From assembly GCA_965216915.1 (NCBI GenBank), contig CBDCGS010000011.1:682001-746000 (forward strand): a stretch of 64,000 nucleotides of DNA, read 5' to 3'. Each line of letters opens with the position of its first letter. Within the stretch, counting starts at the first letter, position 1. Below the pieces are notes generated by a model. It was not told where the DNA came from and ran no database searches. It saw nothing but the letters and a program-made list of their open reading frames with translations. The position numbers and the translations under genes are program-made. Of this stretch, positions 1 through 8,098 are shown piece by piece. The DNA is from CBDCGS01 sp965216915 (GTDB lineage Bacteria > Pseudomonadota > Alphaproteobacteria > UBA828).

Positions 1-198
1 GGGGTTGGTCACGAGCGGTCCGAAACGCAGCCGCTCGGTGTGGTCCATGCAGACGGCAATCTTGGTGTACGCGTCGGCCCACAGGATGTGGGAGTCGAAA
101 TACCAGACATAGTCGAAGCCAACGCTCTCGCAGAGGCGGACGATCGCGAGGGTCCGCTTCATATCGAGTTCGCCCTTGAAGGCTATGCCAAACTCCAT
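1..198 (-). CDS. LLM-class (luciferase-like) flavin/F420-dependent oxidoreductase, N-terminal fragment
   Basis: The first 66 residues of a protein that continues past the left window edge. It opens MEFGIAFKGELDMKRTLA, followed by LCESVGFDYVWYFDSH, which is the beta1-alpha1-beta2 start of the luciferase-like TIM-barrel family that includes F420-dependent methylenetetrahydromethanopterin-reductase-like enzymes. The start is the ATG at 198, preceded by a strong Shine-Dalgarno (AGGAGGAG). It lies just downstream of npdG on the same strand, so the two are probably cotranscribed and this enzyme probably uses reduced F420 rather than FMN. That cofactor assignment is inference from context; the substrate is unknown. 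Confidence 0.85.
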   Translation of the reverse strand, partial: MEFGIAFKGELDMKRTLAIVRLCESVGFDYVWYFDSHILWADAYTKIAVCMDHTERLRFGPLVTNP

Positions 199-247
199 TC
201 TTTCTCCTCCTCACAGGCTCTGCGTGCCACCGACGGAACAACCCAGG

Positions 248-916
248 CTAGGTGCCCTCCGGCCAGATCTTGATCCCGGCATGCTTGAATGCGGTTGCCT
301 TGGAGATGTTAAGGCGAATCAAGATGGCCGTCAGCGCCTCGATTGCGCGGGCGCTTTCGGCAAGACCGCAATTGTATGCCTTGACGCCGAGCCGCTCGAT
401 GAGCGCCATCGCGGTCTTTTTCGCCCCGAGATCGTTGCCGCAGACCATGATGTCGCAATTAAGCGGCTGATCGAGCTGGGCGAGCACGTGGGCGGACACG
501 TTGTGCAACGCGCCGACGACCCGCACGGAATCCCCAAGCAGTGCCTGCGCCGCCTCGGTGGCGGAGCCCTCGGGCGGCATCTCGACCTTCTTGGGATTGC
601 CTTCGGCAAGCGGAACCACGATGTCGATGAGGATCTTGCCGGCAAGCGCGTCACCGATGGCGCCGAGCGTCTTGTCGTGCCCGGCGTAGGGCACCGCGAG
701 CACGACGATCTCGTCCGCTTGGGCGACCGCATCCTGGTTGACCGCTCCCGAGAGGTGCTCGGCGGCATCGGGGACCGATTCAGCGAGTTCCGCCGCGATT
801 TGCGCTGCCCGCGCCGCGTCGCGCGAGCCGATGATGACGTCCACGCCCGCGCGCGCAAAGCGTTGGGCAAGCCCGCGTCCCTGGGGGCCGGTGCCGCCGA
901 TCAAGGCAATCTTCAT
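248..916 (-). CDS. npdG: NADPH-dependent F420 reductase (F420H2:NADP oxidoreductase)
   Basis: Moves hydride between NADP(H) and coenzyme F420. The protein is 222 residues and starts MKIALIGGTGPQGRG, the Rossmann motif characteristic of NpdG/Fno, followed by IIGSRD, where the Ser-Arg pair fits NADP 2'-phosphate recognition. The ATG at 916 is preferred because the reading frame further upstream does not look like this family, and GGGAGA sits a few bases before it. It is divergent from cofC and fbiC (218 bp between the start codons) and upstream of a luciferase-like oxidoreductase, so the locus couples F420 synthesis, reduction and use. The length fits the family (about 220 residues). Confidence 0.92.
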   Translation of the reverse strand: MKIALIGGTGPQGRGLAQRFARAGVDVIIGSRDAARAAQIAAELAESVPDAAEHLSGAVNQDAVAQADEIVVLAVPYAGHDKTLGAIGDALAGKILIDIVVPLAEGNPKKVEMPPEGSATEAAQALLGDSVRVVGALHNVSAHVLAQLDQPLNCDIMVCGNDLGAKKTAMALIERLGVKAYNCGLAESARAIEALTAILIRLNISKATAFKHAGIKIWPEGT

Positions 917-1134
917 CTCGCGATCTCCCGCGCTCACGCCGCCACCCGACGGCGCGTCGCCACAAAGGCGCGACTCTATGCGATCAGCACCATGCGTTTC
1001 CAGCGTCGCTGTGAGCACGCCCGCGCTGCGTTTGACAGCGCATGGCCTTTCTCCTAGCGTCCCTACCCAATCAAAGGCGGTGCCCGAACAATCGTTTGTC
1101 GGCAACGGCACGGCACCGAGGGAGACCGCATTAC

Positions 1135-1827
1135 GTGACCATCTGGGCCGTCGTTCCAGTGAAAGACTTCGTCGACGGCAAACAGCGGCTTGCGTCGGCG
1201 CTGAGCCCGGCGGAGCGCGCGCGCCTTTGCCGCGCCATGCTCGAAGACGTGCTGACCGCCCTGTCCGCCGCCCAAGGCCTGGTCGGCATCGCGGTGGTGA
1301 CGCGCGATGCCGACGCCGCGGCGATCGCCCGGCGATTTGGCGCGCGGTGCCTGGCGGAGCCGACCAATGACGGCCAGTCCGTGGCCGTGGGCCGAGCCGT
1401 CCGCGGCCTCATGGCGGCGGGCGCAACGGGCGTGCTGCAGCTGCCGGGCGATGTGCCGGGCGCGCGCGCCGATGCGTTGACGGTGGCCTTGGGCGCCCAC
1501 CGCGGCGTGCCGGCGGTGACGATTGTCCCGGCCCATGATGGCCGAGGCTCGAACTGCCTCATCTGCTCGCCGCCCGACGTCATTCCGTTCCACTTCGGCC
1601 ATGACAGCTTCCTGCCGCATTGCGCGGCCGCGCGCGAGGCGGGAATCACCCCGACCATCGTCCGGGATTCGACGATCGCGCTCGACATCGACACGTCCGA
1701 CGATCTGCGCGCCTTCATCGCCGATCCGTCCACCGGCCGTACGTTGGATTATCTGCAAACGAGCGGCGTGGCGGCCCGCATCACGGATCCGTCTCTGCTC
1801 CCGCAGTCCGCCGTCGGGGTTCCATGA
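1135..1827 (+). CDS. cofC: 2-phospho-L-lactate (or 3-phosphoglycerate/PEP) guanylyltransferase, F420 side-chain activation
   Basis: CofC/FbiD makes the guanylated three-carbon donor that is attached to FO to build F420. The 230-residue protein begins with the nucleotidyltransferase signature VPVKDFVDGKQRLA and carries LPGDVPGA, where the Asp matches the usual metal-binding DxP region. GTG at 1135 was chosen because homology begins at once (VTIWAVVPVK) and GGGAGA precedes it; the open frame back to 1042 is unlike the family. Its stop overlaps the fbiC start (ATGA), showing translational coupling. In bacteria the donor substrate differs between lineages (2-phospholactate, PEP or 3-phosphoglycerate), and the sequence read by eye does not settle which. 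Confidence 0.9.
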   Translation: MTIWAVVPVKDFVDGKQRLASALSPAERARLCRAMLEDVLTALSAAQGLVGIAVVTRDADAAAIARRFGARCLAEPTNDGQSVAVGRAVRGLMAAGATGVLQLPGDVPGARADALTVALGAHRGVPAVTIVPAHDGRGSNCLICSPPDVIPFHFGHDSFLPHCAAAREAGITPTIVRDSTIALDIDTSDDLRAFIADPSTGRTLDYLQTSGVAARITDPSLLPQSAVGVP

Positions 1828-4295
1828 GCGGCCGAAGGGCGATCCCCGGCCCGGTCTCCGACGGGACGCGCCCGCCGACAGACGAAGAAGCGCGCGCGTT
1901 CGCAAGCGTGACGGACGTCGATGCGCTGATGCACATCGCGCGACGGCTCCGCGACGCGGCGCATCCGGATGTCGTGACCTACTCGCGCAAGGTCTTCATC
2001 CCCCTCACGCAGCTTTGCCGCGACGTTTGCCATTACTGCACATTCGCCCATCCACCGAAGCGTGGGGCCCGCGCCTACCTCTCACCCGATGAGGTTCTCG
2101 CCATCGCGCGCGCCGGCGCCGACGCCGGCTGCAAGGAGGCGCTGTTCACGCTGGGCGACAAGCCCGAGCGCCGCTACCGCGTCGCGCAAGAAGAGCTTGC
2201 GGCGCTCGGGCACGAGACGACCCTCTCCTATCTGGCGGCCGTCGCCCAGCGCGTGCACGCGGAGACGGGCCTGTTGCCGCACCTGAATCCCGGCGTGATG
2301 ACGCGGGCGGAGATTCAGGCGTTGCGCGATGTGTCGGTCTCGCAGGGGATCATGCTGGAAAGCGCGTCGCCGCGCCTGTGCGAGCGGGGCGGCCCGCATT
2401 ACGGCTCCCCGGACAAGAAGCCCGCGCCGCGCCTCGCCACCATGCGGCTTGCCGGCGAGGAGGCGGTGCCGCTCACCACCGGCATCCTGATCGGGATCGG
2501 TGAGACCCGTCGCGAGCGCATTGACTCGCTGCTCGCGCTGCGCGACTTGCACGCCGCGCACGGCCACCTTCAGGAAGTCATCATCCAGAACTTTCGCGCC
2601 AAACCCGGCACGCGCATGGCGGATGCGCCGGAGCCTGACCTCGACGAGCTTCTCTGGACGATCGCGCTCGCGCGCATCCTGCTCGGACCGGCCATGAATA
2701 TTCAGGCACCGCCCAACCTCTCGCCCGGCGTGCTGCCGCGTCTCGTCGATGCGGGGATCAACGATTGGGGCGGCGTGTCGCCGGTGACGCGCGACTACGT
2801 CAATCCAGAGGCGCCGTGGCCGCATCTCGACGATTTGGCGCGCGAGACCGCTGCCACCGGGAAAACCCTGGTCGAGCGGCTCGCGCTCTATCCGGCTTAT
2901 GCGCGAGATCCCGCGCGTTGGCTCGCGCAGAGCTTTGCCACGCGGGTGAGGCATCAGGTCGACGCGGCGGGCTTCCCGCGCACACATGCCTGGACGCCGG
3001 GGATGGATGTCGCGCCGCCGCAGCCGCCCCGCGCCGTCGCGACCGGCGGCGACGCGCGCCGGCTCGATGCCATCCTGCGACGCGCGGCCGAGGGCGACGG
3101 TTTGATCGAGGACGAGATCGTCGCGCTGTTCAACGCGCGAGGCGGTGCATTCGATGCCGTCTGCGCGGCTGCCGATTCGCTCCGCGCCGCCGTCGCGGGA
3201 TCGACCGTGACCTACGTCGTCAACCGCAACATCAACTACACCAACGTTTGCTACTTCCGCTGCCAGTTCTGCGCCTTCTCCAAGGGCAAGCTCAGCGAGA
3301 ATCTGCGGGGCCAGCCATACGATCTTCCGCACGCGGAGATCGTGCGCCGCACCGAGGAGGCGTGGCAGCGCGGTGCGACGGAGGTCTGCCTACAAGGTGG
3401 CATCCACCCCGACTATACCGGCCGCACATATTTGGAGATTCTCGGCGCGATCAAGGACGCCGTGCCGGCGATCCACGTGCACGCCTTCTCTCCGCTCGAG
3501 GTGTGGCAGGGGGCGCATACCCTGGGCATCACCGTACCGGCGTTCTTGGAGAGACTTCAGGCCGGGGGCCTCGGCTCGCTGCCGGGCACGGCGGCCGAGA
3601 TCCTCGATGACGACGTGCGCGCGGTCATCTGTCCCGACAAGATCAACACGGAACAATGGCTGTCCGTGATGGCGGCCGCGCACGGGGTGGGGCTTCGGAC
3701 CACGGCAACGATCATGTTCGGTCACGTCGATCGGCCGCGCCATTGGGCGCGCCATTTGATGCGCGTGCGTGCGCTCCAGGAGGAGACTGGCGGCTTCACC
3801 GAGTTCGTCCCGCTGCCCTTCGTGCCGATGGAGGCGCCGCTCTACCTGAAGGGCCGCGCGCGCAAGGGGCCAACCTTTCGCGAGACGGTGCTGATGCACG
3901 CGGTCGCCCGCCTTGCGCTCAGCCCGCTCATCACCAACATCCAGGTCTCCTGGGTGAAGATGGGGCCCGAGGGCGTCAAGGCCTGCCTCGCGGCCGGCGT
4001 CAACGATTTGGGTGGCACGCTGATGAACGAGACCATCACGCGCTCGGCCGGCGCTCGTCACGGACAGGAGATGGCGCCGGACGCAATGGAAGAGCTTGCC
4101 CGCTCGGCGGGGCGAGCGCCGAGGCAGCGCACCACGCTCTACGGCGAACCGCCGGCGGAGCGTGTCGCCCTATCTCACCGTGCCGCACCGCTGGAAGCGC
4201 TGGTCAACCCGCGCGCGCGACGCCACGACAAGCCGGTCGCGGCCGCCTTGCGCGCAAGGCCGGGCCTCGAGAGGGCTGCCGGCCCGGGCGATTGA
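1824..4295 (+). CDS. fbiC: Bifunctional FO synthase (fused CofG-CofH radical SAM enzyme)
   Basis: Makes the deazaflavin FO from tyrosine and 5-amino-6-ribitylamino-uracil. The 823-residue protein contains two radical SAM modules. The N-terminal CofG half has Cys65-x3-Cys69-x2-Cys72 (CRDVCHYC), and the C-terminal CofH half has Cys476-x3-Cys480-x2-Cys483 (CYFRCQFC). Both cluster motifs are intact. The fused form is typical of actinobacteria and some eukaryotes, while archaea usually have separate CofG and CofH. The start overlaps the cofC stop by four bases. The residues beyond about 790 are basic and look like a loose tail. Genes for the remaining F420 steps (cofD, cofE) are not in the window. 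Confidence 0.96.
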   Translation: MSGRRAIPGPVSDGTRPPTDEEARAFASVTDVDALMHIARRLRDAAHPDVVTYSRKVFIPLTQLCRDVCHYCTFAHPPKRGARAYLSPDEVLAIARAGADAGCKEALFTLGDKPERRYRVAQEELAALGHETTLSYLAAVAQRVHAETGLLPHLNPGVMTRAEIQALRDVSVSQGIMLESASPRLCERGGPHYGSPDKKPAPRLATMRLAGEEAVPLTTGILIGIGETRRERIDSLLALRDLHAAHGHLQEVIIQNFRAKPGTRMADAPEPDLDELLWTIALARILLGPAMNIQAPPNLSPGVLPRLVDAGINDWGGVSPVTRDYVNPEAPWPHLDDLARETAATGKTLVERLALYPAYARDPARWLAQSFATRVRHQVDAAGFPRTHAWTPGMDVAPPQPPRAVATGGDARRLDAILRRAAEGDGLIEDEIVALFNARGGAFDAVCAAADSLRAAVAGSTVTYVVNRNINYTNVCYFRCQFCAFSKGKLSENLRGQPYDLPHAEIVRRTEEAWQRGATEVCLQGGIHPDYTGRTYLEILGAIKDAVPAIHVHAFSPLEVWQGAHTLGITVPAFLERLQAGGLGSLPGTAAEILDDDVRAVICPDKINTEQWLSVMAAAHGVGLRTTATIMFGHVDRPRHWARHLMRVRALQEETGGFTEFVPLPFVPMEAPLYLKGRARKGPTFRETVLMHAVARLALSPLITNIQVSWVKMGPEGVKACLAAGVNDLGGTLMNETITRSAGARHGQEMAPDAMEELARSAGRAPRQRTTLYGEPPAERVALSHRAAPLEALVNPRARRHDKPVAAALRARPGLERAAGPGD

Positions 4296-4322
4296 GCCCC
4301 CAACTGGCATCAGAGGCATCCC

Positions 4323-4778
4323 ATGGCAGGCTTCACGATCACCGCGACCAACCACACGAGCTTCACCGTCTCGGACCTCGACCGATCGATCGCGCTGTTC
4401 CGTGACGCGCTGGGCTTCGAGCTGCTCAACCGCTCGACACGCGATCCCGCCTTCATCGAGCAGGTGGTGGGCATCGAGGGCGCCGACATCGAGGTGGCCT
4501 ATCTGCAAGCGCCCGGCCATCGCATCGAGCTGATCCAGTATCATGGCCCGGACGGACGGCGGCGCGTCGAAAGCCGTCCCTGCGATACCGGATTCGCCCA
4601 TCTCGCCTTCGACGTCGACAATATCGACGCGGCGGTCGATGCCAGCCGGGCCGCCGGATCGACGCCGCTCGGCGAACCCGTCGTTGTTAGCGCGGGCCCC
4701 AACAAGGGCGGCAAAGTGGTCTACACGCGCGATCCCGATGGGATCACAATCGAATTCATCCAGAAGCCGCAAAGCTGA
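4323..4778 (+). CDS. VOC-superfamily (glyoxalase/dioxygenase fold) protein
   Basis: A 151-residue protein with the paired beta-alpha-beta-beta-beta architecture of the vicinal-oxygen-chelate fold. It has an N-terminal NHTSFTVSDLDRSIALFRD motif and a second-half FAHLAFDVDNIDAAVD motif, ending in DPDGITIEFIQ, where the Glu is the usual last metal ligand. His in the first strand, His in FAHLAF and the C-terminal Glu are candidate metal ligands. It starts 27 bp after fbiC with AGAGG upstream, so it is probably in the same transcript. The substrate is not recognisable; lyase, isomerase or dioxygenase chemistry are all possible. Confidence 0.85.
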   Translation: MAGFTITATNHTSFTVSDLDRSIALFRDALGFELLNRSTRDPAFIEQVVGIEGADIEVAYLQAPGHRIELIQYHGPDGRRRVESRPCDTGFAHLAFDVDNIDAAVDASRAAGSTPLGEPVVVSAGPNKGGKVVYTRDPDGITIEFIQKPQS

Positions 4779-4782
4779 CGCC

Positions 4783-5397
4783 ATGTTTTACGAGACATCC
4801 AGCAACGACCATGGCCTGCCGCGCGATCCGTTCAAGGCGTGCGTCGTTCCCCGGCCGATCGGTTGGATCACGACAGTGAGCGCCGACGGCGTGCTCAATC
4901 TGGCGCCGTTCAGCTATTTCAACGCCTGTGGCGATGCGCCGCCGCAAGTCATGTACGCGCCAAACGGGCAGCACGGTGAGGGTGGGCCGAAGGACAGCCT
5001 CAAGAACGTGCAGGAAACCGGCGAGTTCGTCGCCAACATCGCCTGTTGGCCCCAGCGTGAAAGCGTACGCCTCACCGCGAGCCATGTACCGCGCGCGACG
5101 AGCGAATTCGATATCGCCGGCCTCGAGACCGCGCCGTCACGCTTGGTGGCGCCGCCGCGGGTCAAGGCCGCGCCCGTGCATCTCGAATGTCGCTTGATTG
5201 AGACGGTGTCGCTCCTGGCTGACGACCCGACGAAGCCGAATGACGTCGTGTTCGGACATGTGATCGGTGTGCACATTGATGAGTCGGTGATCACCGACGG
5301 CCGGGTCGATATCGCCAAGCTTCGCCCGATCGCGCGTCTCGGCTATGCCGAATACGCGGTCGTTGACGAAGCGTTCACGATGCAGTTCCCGGATTGA
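4783..5397 (+). CDS. Flavin-reductase-like (DIM6/NTAB, FMN-binding split-barrel) protein
   Basis: A 204-residue protein that begins just after the VOC stop codon, so the two are probably coupled. It carries the flavin-reductase-domain pattern PRPIGWITTVSADGVLNLAPFSYFNAC near the N-terminus (quoted in part: PRPIGWITT, NLAPFSYF) and KDSLKNVQETGEFVANI in the middle. Proteins of this family bind FMN and often reduce free flavin or act as the reductase partner of monooxygenases. Association with the F420 operon suggests a redox role, but whether it uses FMN, F420 or both cannot be told. The ATG at 4783 fits the family's short N-terminus. Confidence 0.85.
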   Translation: MFYETSSNDHGLPRDPFKACVVPRPIGWITTVSADGVLNLAPFSYFNACGDAPPQVMYAPNGQHGEGGPKDSLKNVQETGEFVANIACWPQRESVRLTASHVPRATSEFDIAGLETAPSRLVAPPRVKAAPVHLECRLIETVSLLADDPTKPNDVVFGHVIGVHIDESVITDGRVDIAKLRPIARLGYAEYAVVDEAFTMQFPD

Positions 5398-5410
5398 CCG
5401 GGCGCGCGGC

Positions 5411-5680
5411 CTAGGCGTCGATCGTGATCGTGTTGATCCGTGCGCGGGTTTGCGCGTGGTCGAGCTGATTCCCTGCGGCGACCGAAAGCTCTCGAACGGC
5501 TGAGCGGGGCCGCGGCGCGGGCTCCTCGCGCTTCGGACCCTCGGCACGCGTGCCGTCCTCGTGCTGCTCTCTTTTCTTGGGGGGGTCGGGGTCGTGTTTT
5601 GGTTGCGCGGGCTTTGCGCGTTGTGCGCGAACCACACGCTCGACGACCCGTGCCGATGTGCTGGCAGCGCCAATCTCCAT
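5411..5680 (-). CDS. Small proline/arginine-rich protein controlled by a c-di-GMP riboswitch
   Basis: An 89-residue protein of unknown function. The N-terminus (MEIGAASTSARVVERVV) could form a short helix. A highly charged Pro-, Lys/Arg- and Glu-rich middle (about residues 20-62) looks disordered, and the C-terminus is QTRARINTITIDA. There is no signal peptide or membrane segment. Reality of the gene is supported by a near-perfect Shine-Dalgarno (AAAGGAGG) before ATG 5680 and by the GEMM riboswitch that abuts it. A GTG one codon earlier is less well spaced. Its role may lie in motility, envelope or biofilm control, purely by inference from c-di-GMP regulation. Confidence 0.7.
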   Translation of the reverse strand: MEIGAASTSARVVERVVRAQRAKPAQPKHDPDPPKKREQHEDGTRAEGPKREEPAPRPRSAVRELSVAAGNQLDHAQTRARINTITIDA

Positions 5681-5688
5681 CACATCCT

Positions 5689-5770
5689 CCTTTCGGTAGC
5701 CCCGCTATCCGATCATCACCGGACCAGTGGCTTTGCGTCCCGCCGTTGCCGACGGTTTGCCGTGTCACGA
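5689..5770 (-). ncRNA. Cyclic-di-GMP-I (GEMM-I) riboswitch
   Basis: On the minus strand this stretch has the GEMM-I landmarks in order. They are GGCAAACC, a hairpin closed by a GNRA tetraloop (GTCG-GCAA-CGGC), the highly conserved GGGACGCAAAGCC, a second hairpin, and the 3' segment AGCGGGGCTACCG. The final pairing segment is followed at once by AAAGGAGG, the Shine-Dalgarno of the 89-residue gene starting at 5680, so ligand binding most likely controls translation initiation. Ends are approximate. A further inverted repeat (AGTTCC at 5789-5794 with GGAACT at 5805-5810) lies just upstream and may belong to the promoter region. Aligned by eye to the family's known consensus. Confidence 0.9.
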
Positions 5771-5850
5771 AAGATGTCCGAACAGTTTAGTTCCGCGCTC
5801 TTTAGGAACTGTGAACACTTCGTGCGAACTGAGTCGTTTCGAGGGGCGCC

Positions 5851-6744
5851 TTATTGGACCCAGGACAGCGTGGGCTTGGTGAGTGCCGGCTGCACGGCCC
5901 CCACCGGCGGGCGCGTCACCAACGTTGTGACCGAGGCAAGCGGGCCGGGCGACACGCGCTCCAAGCTCGAGCCAGACAGCTCGAGGCCGTCGATCGCGGG
6001 ATGGGGCTTGTGGCTCGCTCCACGCAGCAGAACCTCGATCTCTCGCAGCCTCGAGGGTATACGCCCTTGGTCGATCGCCGAGAGGTCGACCTCGACCGCC
6101 GGCCCGGCGTGCCAGCCGATCGCATAGTCCGGCTCGTAGCCGGGTGCCGCTGACACGGTCCGCGCGATTTTCGTGGTGACGCGCCGGCGGCCGAGCGAAA
6201 CTGCCGCATCGGGCGGCAGCCTGCCGACTTCGTGCGGCTCGTGCGCCGCCGCGTGATAGAGGTCGCGGGCTTGCCGATAACTTTGATCGACCCCGAGGCC
6301 CTTTTCGTAGAGATAGGCAAGCGCGGTCCGCGCCGCGTCGCTGCCGTTGCCCGCCGCGCGGCGGTACCAACGCGCCGCCTCCCGATAGTCTTGGGCCACA
6401 CCCTTGCCGCGTTCGTAGAGAGATCCGATGTGATATTGCGCGAGTCCGCTATTCTGCGCAGCCGCGCGCCGGTACCAGTGGAGCGCCGCCGCGGTGCTCG
6501 GCGTCACATCGACGCCGCGCTCGTACGCCAGACCAAGCGCGGTCTGGGCGCTGGCATCACCTGCCTCTGCCATGCGCGCCAGATGAGCGACCTCGGACGT
6601 TGGCTCTGGGAGGGCTCGCGGGCCCGCACAAGACGCCAACAAAATGGCCGCGCCGAGCACAAAGAATGCGGTCACCGCACCGGCGCGTCCTGGGCGCTGC
6701 CTCCTCTCGAGGCACTCGCTGGGGGGACGGCAGGCTGCGGGCAT
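5851..6744 (-). CDS. Sel1-repeat lipoprotein
   Basis: A 297-residue protein from ATG 6744, with a basic stretch, a hydrophobic segment and the lipobox LASC (lipidated Cys39 in this numbering), so an outer- or inner-membrane lipoprotein facing the periplasm. Then come three Sel1/TPR-like repeats (for example AQTALGLAYERGVDV, AQYHIGSLYERGKGV, ARTALAYLYEKGLGV). A C-terminal region of about 120 residues without repeats follows, of unknown function. A TTG at 6777 and a GTG at 6675 are alternative starts. Sel1 proteins generally act as scaffolds. It is on the same strand as, and upstream of, the riboswitch gene. Confidence 0.82.
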   Translation of the reverse strand: MPAACRPPSECLERRQRPGRAGAVTAFFVLGAAILLASCAGPRALPEPTSEVAHLARMAEAGDASAQTALGLAYERGVDVTPSTAAALHWYRRAAAQNSGLAQYHIGSLYERGKGVAQDYREAARWYRRAAGNGSDAARTALAYLYEKGLGVDQSYRQARDLYHAAAHEPHEVGRLPPDAAVSLGRRRVTTKIARTVSAAPGYEPDYAIGWHAGPAVEVDLSAIDQGRIPSRLREIEVLLRGASHKPHPAIDGLELSGSSLERVSPGPLASVTTLVTRPPVGAVQPALTKPTLSWVQ

Positions 6745-6868
6745 GGGCCGAAAACCGCATTTGAGAGCGTGCCGCAACCATAGCGCGGCAAACCGGCCGC
6801 TGTCACCCGAGCGGCGACGGGTGGTTCACGACGGTGGTGTTAAGGCGCGTGCGATCCCACGCCGACGT

Positions 6869-7078
6869 CTAGAAGTCGACGCATCGTCCCTTCCGCTCCC
6901 AGTCACCGAAGCGGGTTGGTTCCGGGCCCTTGGGTCCGCCGAACTCCTCGGCAGGCGTGTCGTCCCCGGCACCGCCCGAAGCGTCGACGGGCGCGGATTC
7001 CCTCGCGGTCGAGCGTTTGCCCGCCCGTGCGCGCGACACCTCGGCGCGAACGGATTTGTCTTTTTCGCTGCTCGACAT
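6869..7078 (-). CDS. DUF1674 / SDHAF4-family succinate dehydrogenase assembly factor-like protein
   Basis: A 69-residue protein whose C-terminus EEFGGPKGPEPTRFGDWERK followed by GRCVDF is the hallmark of DUF1674. That family includes mitochondrial SDHAF4, which helps flavinylated SdhA join the succinate dehydrogenase complex. The N-terminal 40 residues are charged and low in complexity, as is usual for the family. It is divergent from htpX; a DUF1674 gene beside htpX or rsmB is a common alphaproteobacterial arrangement as far as I recall. The sdh genes themselves are not in the window. Confidence 0.9.
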   Translation of the reverse strand: MSSSEKDKSVRAEVSRARAGKRSTARESAPVDASGGAGDDTPAEEFGGPKGPEPTRFGDWERKGRCVDF

Positions 7079-7181
7079 GCCTCGTCATAGCCCAGGCGGG
7101 AGGTGGACGGAAGCCTCCAAAGCTTGAAGCGGCGCAGTTCTCCAATACATAAGGGCCGTAGCGAGTGATGGGTCGACAGGC

Positions 7182-8051
7182 ATGAACTACGTTCGCACGG
7201 CGGTGCTTCTCGCCGCGATGACGGCGCTCTTTATTGGGATCGGCTGGCTGCTCGGCGGCGTCAGCGGGATGATCATCGCGCTCGTCATCGCGCTCGCGAT
7301 GAATGCGTTTGCCTATTGGAACTCGGACAAGCTGGTTCTGCGCATGTACCGCGCGCGGCCTGCGACCCGCGCCAGCGAGCCGGCCCTCTTCGGCATCGTG
7401 GAGCAACTGGTCGCGCGCGCCGATATGCCGATGCCCAAGATCTACGTGATCGACGACGATCAGCCCAACGCGTTTGCGACCGGGCGCAACCCAGAGAACG
7501 CGGCGGTGGCGGCGACGAGCGGGCTCCTGAAGCAGCTTTCCGCCGAGGAAGTGGCCGGCGTCATGGCCCATGAGCTTGCCCACATCAAGAACCGCGACAC
7601 GTTGATCATGACGATCACGGCGACGGTCGCCGGCGCCATCTCGATGCTCTCGCAATTCGCCCTCTTCTTCGGCCATGGACGCAACAACGCCCTGGGCATC
7701 GTCGGCGCGCTTCTCGTGATGATCGTCGGGCCGCTCGCCGCGGCCATGGTGCAAATGGCGATCAGCCGCGCCCGCGAATATGAGGCCGACCGGGTGGGTG
7801 CTGAGATCTGCGGCCGCCCGTTGTGGCTCGCCTCGGCGCTCCACCGACTTGGCGTCCTCTCGGGCCGCATCGAGAACCGGGTGGCCGAGGAGAACCCGGC
7901 GACCGCCCATCTCTTCATCGTCAATCCCCTCCACACCCACAAGGTGGACAGCCTGTTCAGCACCCACCCGAGCTTGCAGAAGCGCATCGCGCGCCTGCAC
8001 GCGATGGCCGAGGACGCAGGACAAGCGGCTGAGACCGGCCCTTGGAGCTAG
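7182..8051 (+). CDS. htpX: HtpX membrane zinc metalloprotease (M48B)
   Basis: An inner-membrane protease for quality control of misfolded membrane proteins, partly overlapping FtsH in function. The 289-residue protein has two N-terminal membrane segments (about residues 5-50), the active-site motif HELAH (His130, Glu131, His134), two further hydrophobic segments (about 145-190) and the third zinc ligand in REYEAD (Glu199). A GNNPENAAVAAT-like region (GRNPENAAVA) precedes the active site. The length matches the family. It is followed 47 bp later by rsmB on the same strand. Confidence 0.96.
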   Translation: MNYVRTAVLLAAMTALFIGIGWLLGGVSGMIIALVIALAMNAFAYWNSDKLVLRMYRARPATRASEPALFGIVEQLVARADMPMPKIYVIDDDQPNAFATGRNPENAAVAATSGLLKQLSAEEVAGVMAHELAHIKNRDTLIMTITATVAGAISMLSQFALFFGHGRNNALGIVGALLVMIVGPLAAAMVQMAISRAREYEADRVGAEICGRPLWLASALHRLGVLSGRIENRVAEENPATAHLFIVNPLHTHKVDSLFSTHPSLQKRIARLHAMAEDAGQAAETGPWS

Positions 8052-8098
8052 CCGATCGGTGGGCGTGCCAATCGTGATCCGGATCGTGATCTAGCCGC

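Noticed and set aside
2082..3332. 416-residue minus-strand frame opposite FO synthase
   Set aside because: Antisense to fbiC; no recognisable domain.
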